Program-made: the position numbers and the translations under genes
From: a virus
Reading direction: 5' to 3' (one strand)
IMG/VR virus record: IMGVR_UViG_3300009034_000091
Span: 1-42,362 of that record
DNA length: 42,362 nucleotides
Part shown: positions 38,525 through 42,362 of the stretch, piece after piece
Numbering within the stretch: the first letter of the stretch is position 1
Layout: each line of letters opens with the position of its first letter
The notes under the pieces: model-generated
Databases searched by the model: none
What the model was told of the DNA's origin: nothing
Seen by the model: the letters and a program-made list of their open reading frames with translations, nothing else

Positions 38525-38817
38525 TTCTTCATCCTGTCCGCAATCATCATACAGAAGTTCGCGAGGTCGACGCACTCCTCCATCACGTGCTCCTTGGCGA
38601 AGCGGTGCTTTATGGTGAAGACAGCCTTAGTGTACCCGTGCTCATTTATTACTCCCTCTGTTTGGACTAGCGCCTTCTTCAGCACCAGGTACTCCTCGTG
38701 CAGACGTCTAAGTAAGTAGTTGGTGGTTGTGTCACTCCAGTTACGCGCGTCATCGTACATCTGGAGCTTCTTCTCCATCTGTTCTGCGAACCAAAGAACT
38801 TCAGGGCGTATCTTCAT
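38521..38817 (-). CDS. MazG-like all-alpha protein (98 aa)
   Basis: ATG at 38817 overlaps the glycosidase-like stop (ATGA). An all-helical protein with LLRRLHEEYLVLKKAL and EECVDLANFCMMIAD. The ECVD fits the ExxD half of the MazG/all-alpha NTP pyrophosphohydrolase signature, but the third Glu of EExxE is replaced by Val, so activity is uncertain. Phages with modified bases often carry such nucleotide-pool proteins. Confidence 0.6.
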   Translation of the reverse strand: MKIRPEVLWFAEQMEKKLQMYDDARNWSDTTTNYLLRRLHEEYLVLKKALVQTEGVINEHGYTKAVFTIKHRFAKEHVMEECVDLANFCMMIADRMKK

Positions 38818-40115
38818 GCGGGGTCCTCCGGGAAGTGTTCTTTGTGTCCTGGGTTGTGTATGTATTTGAGTTCGCCTCTGGAGTACTCGTTCAGGTCTAC
38901 TTTGAGTAGGGCGCATTCCTCCGCCGTTAACCCTTGCAACGCGATACGGAGAGCGTCTTCGTAGTTGGGGTAGCGTGTATTACCACCGGGCAACGCGAAC
39001 GCCGCGACAGACATCATCTCTAGTCCTCTACCGTAGATACCATGCTTCAGGGCGTTCTTCTCCAGTTTGTGGAGGTCGTAGTCGAACATTATAGCTGCCT
39101 GTTTTCCACTCGGTTTGCGCTTGTGGAGCTGACCTTGTTGCAGCTGCCTCCATCTGAGGAGCCCTCTCGCTTCTTTGTACTCGTCCCATCCGTCACTACT
39201 ACCGATGAGCAACGCGTCACCTTCCGCAGCTGCTCTATACTTAGCGAACCGCGGAGCCGACTGACGATACTTTCTGCACGTGCGCAAAGAGTTACAGCCG
39301 TGGTAGTCAGCGTTGATGCCTTGATGTAGGTACTTGTAGATTTTGCTTCCGAGCCTACGATACTCAATCATGATGCGTCTGCGGGGAACGCCTTCCTCAC
39401 GGAGTACCTGTATCATCTCCTGGTACCAGCGGTCTTGCGTACCAGCTCTAAAGCGGGGTTCGTTGATGAGCTTCCAGATGATGTAGTTGTTGTCGAACGC
39501 GCGGACCATGTTCCTGAAGTATCCGCGTGTAGCAACTCTTGTAAGCGCATCGGTCATGAAGTCGTTGTGGTTCGTGCAAGTGTTGTTATGGTTGTTACGC
39601 CCGTGGAAGGGGCAGAAGTAGAACCTGTCTCCTGTAATCGAGGTGCACAGGTCAATCACAGTAGTCAGCCGTCTCTTGTGGAAACTGTTGAGTCGGGGCT
39701 TCACTAGCTCGATGTACGTGTCAGAGAGCTGGGTTAAGTCGTAAGCGTCGTTTACCCATGGGAACGGCATGATGCAGGCATCTAGGTAGAACTGGTTCTC
39801 AGAACAATAAGCGAACATCCGTGCTCCGTTAACATGCTTCGCCATCGTGTTGCAAAGCTCGTCCCAGCGGTCTGCGGTGAACTTACGTGCAGGTCTGTAT
39901 TGCATGCTCAGAGACTCGTATCCATGGCCGCTCCAAAAGACCGCCTTGTTGACTTTGCGTAGTGGGAACTTGCAAATATGATACGGCAGGCCTGGGGCGG
40001 GTTCAGGCGGCGGTTCGATTGGTGGTTCGGGCTCCGGGTAACAGTCCTTGCACCAGTCTCCTATGTAGGGGTAGAGCTGGTCACAAATCCATTGTTTTGT
40101 TGGGTTACAACTCAA
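38814..40115 (-). CDS. Glycoside-hydrolase-like (GH5/clan A-type) protein
   Basis: A 433-residue protein. A Cys-rich N-terminus (WCKDCYPEPE) leads through a Pro/Glu linker (about 27-42) to a domain resembling a TIM-barrel glycosidase: WKLINEPRF with E219 as the NEP acid/base, and INADYHGCNS resembling the beta-6 His segment. The strand that should carry the nucleophile Glu reads LLIGSSDGW, with no Glu, so catalysis may be lost or altered. There is no signal peptide. Its position between a helicase and a MazG-like gene is unusual for a glycosidase. Confidence 0.55.
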   Translation of the reverse strand: MSCNPTKQWICDQLYPYIGDWCKDCYPEPEPPIEPPPEPAPGLPYHICKFPLRKVNKAVFWSGHGYESLSMQYRPARKFTADRWDELCNTMAKHVNGARMFAYCSENQFYLDACIMPFPWVNDAYDLTQLSDTYIELVKPRLNSFHKRRLTTVIDLCTSITGDRFYFCPFHGRNNHNNTCTNHNDFMTDALTRVATRGYFRNMVRAFDNNYIIWKLINEPRFRAGTQDRWYQEMIQVLREEGVPRRRIMIEYRRLGSKIYKYLHQGINADYHGCNSLRTCRKYRQSAPRFAKYRAAAEGDALLIGSSDGWDEYKEARGLLRWRQLQQGQLHKRKPSGKQAAIMFDYDLHKLEKNALKHGIYGRGLEMMSVAAFALPGGNTRYPNYEDALRIALQGLTAEECALLKVDLNEYSRGELKYIHNPGHKEHFPEDPA

Positions 40116-41480
40116 TCACTCACCTCCTTCAATTAGTTCGTAAGAGTGTTCCGTAGCCGTCTTGATACGCCGGACGGACTCACTCTCTATCAGCGTCGTG
40201 ATGGCCTCGTAGAACGCACGAGCGTTCATCGCGTGCTGATTCTTACGCAACAGTGTACTGTGCGATAACTTTCCGCCAGCCTTCCGGAGTTGTCCGAGTA
40301 TCCGCTGATGAGCTGCGCCCACTGGGGTTGCCGCAACTCCTGCAAACACTCGTGGAAGACTGGCCTCCATCCAATCGAGTATGTGTAGTGCGTGTTCTAG
40401 GTCGCTTTGGTGTAGCGTCAGTGTCTTGGTTTCCGCAACGCGGAGTAGATACGCTATGCGGAGCAGGTGGTCAGGTTTCCGTTCGTGGTACCCTGCAAAC
40501 TTTTCGTCTACGATGGGAGACTTGTGGTGTTTCGAGTACCACGATAGGTACCACTTACGAGCATCAGGGTGCATTACGACTTCGCCCCGCAGCCCGCGTA
40601 TCACTTCGAGTTGCTCACGGAGACGCTCCCACAAGTGTCCAAGACCTTTCTCGGGTATTGCGAACTCTCTGTCTGTGTCCTCCTGGACGACAAAGAGCAA
40701 ACGAGCCATGAAACCACCCGAGAAGGCTTCTCGTGGGAGCGCTTCTATGAACCACTCGAGGGTGGATGCCCCGAGCAGGCTAAGAGCAACTTGGTCCAGC
40801 TTGGATGCGCCGCGACCTATAGTAGTGCTCTTCCACGTGTCGGGGCAGTCGAAGAGGCTGGTCAGTAACGGGACCATACCCTCGAGGTATTTGGAACGCC
40901 CGAGGAACACCGCTAGCTCTGGTGCATACACTAACCCGGTGGAGGTGTCTCTCCCTCCCAACCCGGTCACTAGTGCCTCGGGCGTAATCCTCTCACTTAA
41001 CACGTTTACCTCCACCGCACGCGCAAGAGAAAGCGCAATATTCGTTGCCGAGGTTTTCCTACATCTACCCGTAGGAGCAATGAGAACGGTAGCCATGTTG
41101 GGGTAAACACGATAGAAGCCCTTGTCAAAGTATACCCCCCGTTCGAGAGAGGCGCCCAACACCGTAAGAGCGCACATGAAGTGGAAAACCGCAGGTGGTT
41201 CACTACCCAGTGTGTATTCGTAGTATTTTCTAAGCCAACCGCGAGCTGGTATAAGCTCCTCGAACGGCTCCGTCGGGCCTTCGACGTCTTTCGGGTCGTG
41301 GAGTCCAAACGCTTTTTTGATGAGCAGTCTAAATTCACGTGACTCCTCCTCGGTTAACTCCCTCGGAAACTTCTCTAGGAACGCTCTAACCTGCGCTAGT
41401 GCTTCTGGGGTCGGACGAATGTTCCCGGGCTTTAGGAGGTGCCGTAGGGCGTTGAGCTGGACTTCTAGGTTGTCTTTCAT
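40116..41480 (-). CDS. DUF3987-like helicase/primase-associated ATPase
   Basis: A 454-residue P-loop protein. The Walker A-like loop is APTGRCRKTS (135-144), where Arg replaces the usual Gly before Lys-Thr, as happens in DUF3987 phage helicases. LVYAPELAVFLG (E188) acts as the Walker B region, followed by LDQVALSLLGAST and GGFMARLLFVV. The C-terminus is a helical, winged-helix-like domain. It is probably the replicative DNA helicase loader or primase-helicase. The first ATG lacks a strong ribosome site and lies 95 bases inside the preceding gene. Confidence 0.72.
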   Translation of the reverse strand: MKDNLEVQLNALRHLLKPGNIRPTPEALAQVRAFLEKFPRELTEEESREFRLLIKKAFGLHDPKDVEGPTEPFEELIPARGWLRKYYEYTLGSEPPAVFHFMCALTVLGASLERGVYFDKGFYRVYPNMATVLIAPTGRCRKTSATNIALSLARAVEVNVLSERITPEALVTGLGGRDTSTGLVYAPELAVFLGRSKYLEGMVPLLTSLFDCPDTWKSTTIGRGASKLDQVALSLLGASTLEWFIEALPREAFSGGFMARLLFVVQEDTDREFAIPEKGLGHLWERLREQLEVIRGLRGEVVMHPDARKWYLSWYSKHHKSPIVDEKFAGYHERKPDHLLRIAYLLRVAETKTLTLHQSDLEHALHILDWMEASLPRVFAGVAATPVGAAHQRILGQLRKAGGKLSHSTLLRKNQHAMNARAFYEAITTLIESESVRRIKTATEHSYELIEGGE

Positions 41481-41754
41481 TTGCTATACACGCAATTAAA
41501 CTCCAAACAGCGTTATCAACACAGGCGTCATGGAATCTGGGTCCGGGTATATTCCGTTCTTGATGTAGATGGCTTGTCATACGTGCGCCTTTCTGGGATA
41601 CCAGATGCAGCGCGTGAGTTGTTGGAGTGGAGCCCACGGTAGCGGAACTACGCTCCAGCAAGTCTATGGGGTTCTCCTTAGAGGAGTACTCCTCGGTGCG
41701 CTCCATGAACTTAGAGCGCATCTCGGCAAGCAGTTTATCAAACTGTTCAATCAC
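41386..41754 (-). CDS. MazG/DUF1599-like protein (122 aa)
   Basis: GTG at 41754 behind GGAGGTGAGTC, overlapping the queD stop by eight bases. Residues 1-95 show EEYSSKENPIDLLERSS, HALHLVSQKGARMTSHL and FHDACVDNAVWSLIACI, the Lys...Arg...Asp...Asp layout of DUF1599 (nucleotide modification-associated) and MazG-like all-alpha folds. The last 30 residues are Pro/Arg-rich and overlap the helicase N-terminus in another frame, perhaps only because no stop intervenes. The link to modified nucleotides is suggestive because it sits next to queD. Confidence 0.6.
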   Translation of the reverse strand: MIEQFDKLLAEMRSKFMERTEEYSSKENPIDLLERSSATVGSTPTTHALHLVSQKGARMTSHLHQERNIPGPRFHDACVDNAVWSLIACIANERQPRSPAQRPTAPPKAREHSSDPRSTSAG

Positions 41755-42133
41755 GACTCACCTCCACATGGGCTGTTGGGCTTTCCCACACACGAACTAT
41801 GATGGGAGCTCCTGCGTACTTTTTCGACGTCGCCTTGTCGAAGTAGCGGATGGCAGTAGTGAGCAGGTCTTGCGCAATTGCCTCCGCTGTTGGGCTGATA
41901 ACCCCAAGCGCGTCGTTCAGAAGTCTGTGGTCGAACCTAGAGACCACGTTCATCTGCAGAAACCCATCCAACGAGATTAAGTCGATTGCCATGCCCGTGT
42001 GGGGGTCAATTTCAGACTCGATGCCTATCTCTACTTTGTACGTGTGTCCGTGCAGTCTCTGGCACGGACCTTTATGGTGTGGCAGGTTGTGCGCGGCATC
42101 GAATGAGACTGATTTGAAACACCAAGCTTTCAT
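41747..42133 (-). CDS. queD: 6-carboxy-tetrahydropterin synthase
   Basis: A 128-residue enzyme converting dihydroneopterin triphosphate to 6-carboxy-tetrahydropterin, between FolE and QueE. Zinc ligands are H15 (FDAAH), H28 and H30 (RLHGH). The catalytic C24 is in GPCQRLHG, the FDHRLLND motif carries D68 and H69, and E117 is in VWESPTAHVE. It overlaps its neighbours by a few bases on both sides. It lies across the window junction from dpdA, so on a circle the two are about 1.2 kb apart. Confidence 0.94.
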   Translation of the reverse strand: MKAWCFKSVSFDAAHNLPHHKGPCQRLHGHTYKVEIGIESEIDPHTGMAIDLISLDGFLQMNVVSRFDHRLLNDALGVISPTAEAIAQDLLTTAIRYFDKATSKKYAGAPIIVRVWESPTAHVEVSRD

Positions 42134-42315
42134 AGCCCCTCCTTAATGTCGACTCTGACAAGTGGAGCACCGGATACCGGTCTGATGCGATACACTGTGT
42201 AGGTGTAGTTCTTGTGGTTCCACTTGATTTTTCCTTCAAGGCGTCTGCGTTGTTGCTCCTCAGCGACTTCGCCCAACGCCTCCAGTAATGCACGTATTGC
42301 GTTGTGTTCTTTCAT
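42130..42315 (-). CDS. Hypothetical protein upstream of queD (61 aa)
   Basis: ATG at 42315 behind GGAGG with eight-base spacing; a longer in-frame start at 42330 lacks a site. A helical N-terminus (AIRALLEALGEVAEEQQRRR) leads into a beta hairpin (NYTYTVYRIRPVSG). Its stop overlaps the queD start. The function is unknown; it could be an accessory of the modification genes. Confidence 0.65.
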   Translation of the reverse strand: MKEHNAIRALLEALGEVAEEQQRRRLEGKIKWNHKNYTYTVYRIRPVSGAPLVRVDIKEGL

Positions 42316-42362
42316 GCTACAAACCTCCATAAGACGGACACCTGGTCACCGGACACTAGAGT
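42312..42362 (-). CDS. C-terminal end of the gene starting at 165 (if circular)
   Basis: Reading leftward from the right edge, only one frame is open: it encodes TLVSGDQVSVLWRFVA and stops at 42312 with an ATGA overlap to the next gene. Joined to the 55 codons ending at base 1 it gives one continuous 71-residue protein. Confidence 0.65.
   Translation of the reverse strand, partial: TLVSGDQVSVLWRFVA

Noticed and set aside
40381-41106. Long open frame on the plus strand opposite the helicase gene (about 240 codons)
   Set aside because: It is antisense to a protein with clear ATPase motifs, has no ribosome site, and its composition is an artefact of the opposite codon pattern.

Overview
The window reads as one essentially complete genome of a short-tailed (podovirus-like) double-stranded DNA phage, about 42.4 kb. 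It has a terminase, portal, scaffold, capsid, head-tail adaptor, beta-propeller nozzle-like protein and very large internal/ejection proteins, and no tape measure, sheath, integrase or lysogeny module. The two window ends appear to be one interrupted gene. The minus-strand reading frame leaving the left edge (start at 165) continues in frame into the fragment ending at 42312, giving a 71-residue protein, so the source molecule is probably circular or circularly permuted. Shine-Dalgarno sites are very strong (AAAGGAGGTGA-like) and promoters are sigma70/sigmaA type, which fits a Bacillota-like host; the host itself cannot be read from this sequence.

On the circle there are two transcription arms diverging from a control region at about 14.24-14.52 kb. 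The rightward arm (14.5-37.3 kb, plus strand) carries GIY-YIG endonuclease, small and large terminase, an Arg/Lys-rich micro-protein, portal, scaffold, decoration-like protein, major capsid protein, beta-helix and fibre-like proteins, adaptor, an FN3 protein, a lytic-transglycosylase-like protein, nozzle-like beta-propeller, GNAT-like protein, a Pro/Gly-rich protein with a peptidase S74-like C-terminus, and a 1492-residue ejection protein. The leftward arm (14.2 kb to 1, then 42.36 to 37.3 kb, minus strand) begins with many small, partly zinc-binding early-type genes. It continues with queC, a Cas4/RecB-like nuclease, a Sak4-like ATPase, a DUF669-like protein, queE, a small portal-like gene, folE, a uracil-DNA-glycosylase/DNA polymerase A fusion and dpdA. 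It then crosses the window junction into queD, a MazG/DUF1599-like gene, a DUF3987-like helicase, a glycoside-hydrolase-like protein and an overlapping cluster of HTH genes. The arms meet tail to tail at 37309-37334.

The most coherent system is a self-contained 7-deazaguanine DNA modification pathway: FolE, QueD, QueE and QueC make preQ0 from GTP, and DpdA inserts it into DNA. No QueF or amidotransferase-QueC fusion was seen, so the parsimonious prediction is 2'-deoxy-preQ0 in the phage DNA. Around it sit less explained items: a 96-residue protein combining a Tat-like N-terminus with a portal-protein segment between queE and folE, a DnaJ-type zinc micro-protein overlapping dpdA, and a roughly 230-nt structured leader before queC. 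Three early promoters share an extended upstream motif, and an AT-rich nested palindrome at about 12.87-12.99 kb is an origin candidate. Replication is probably driven by the polymerase fusion and the DUF3987-like ATPase, and recombination by the DUF669-like, Sak4-like and Cas4-like genes.
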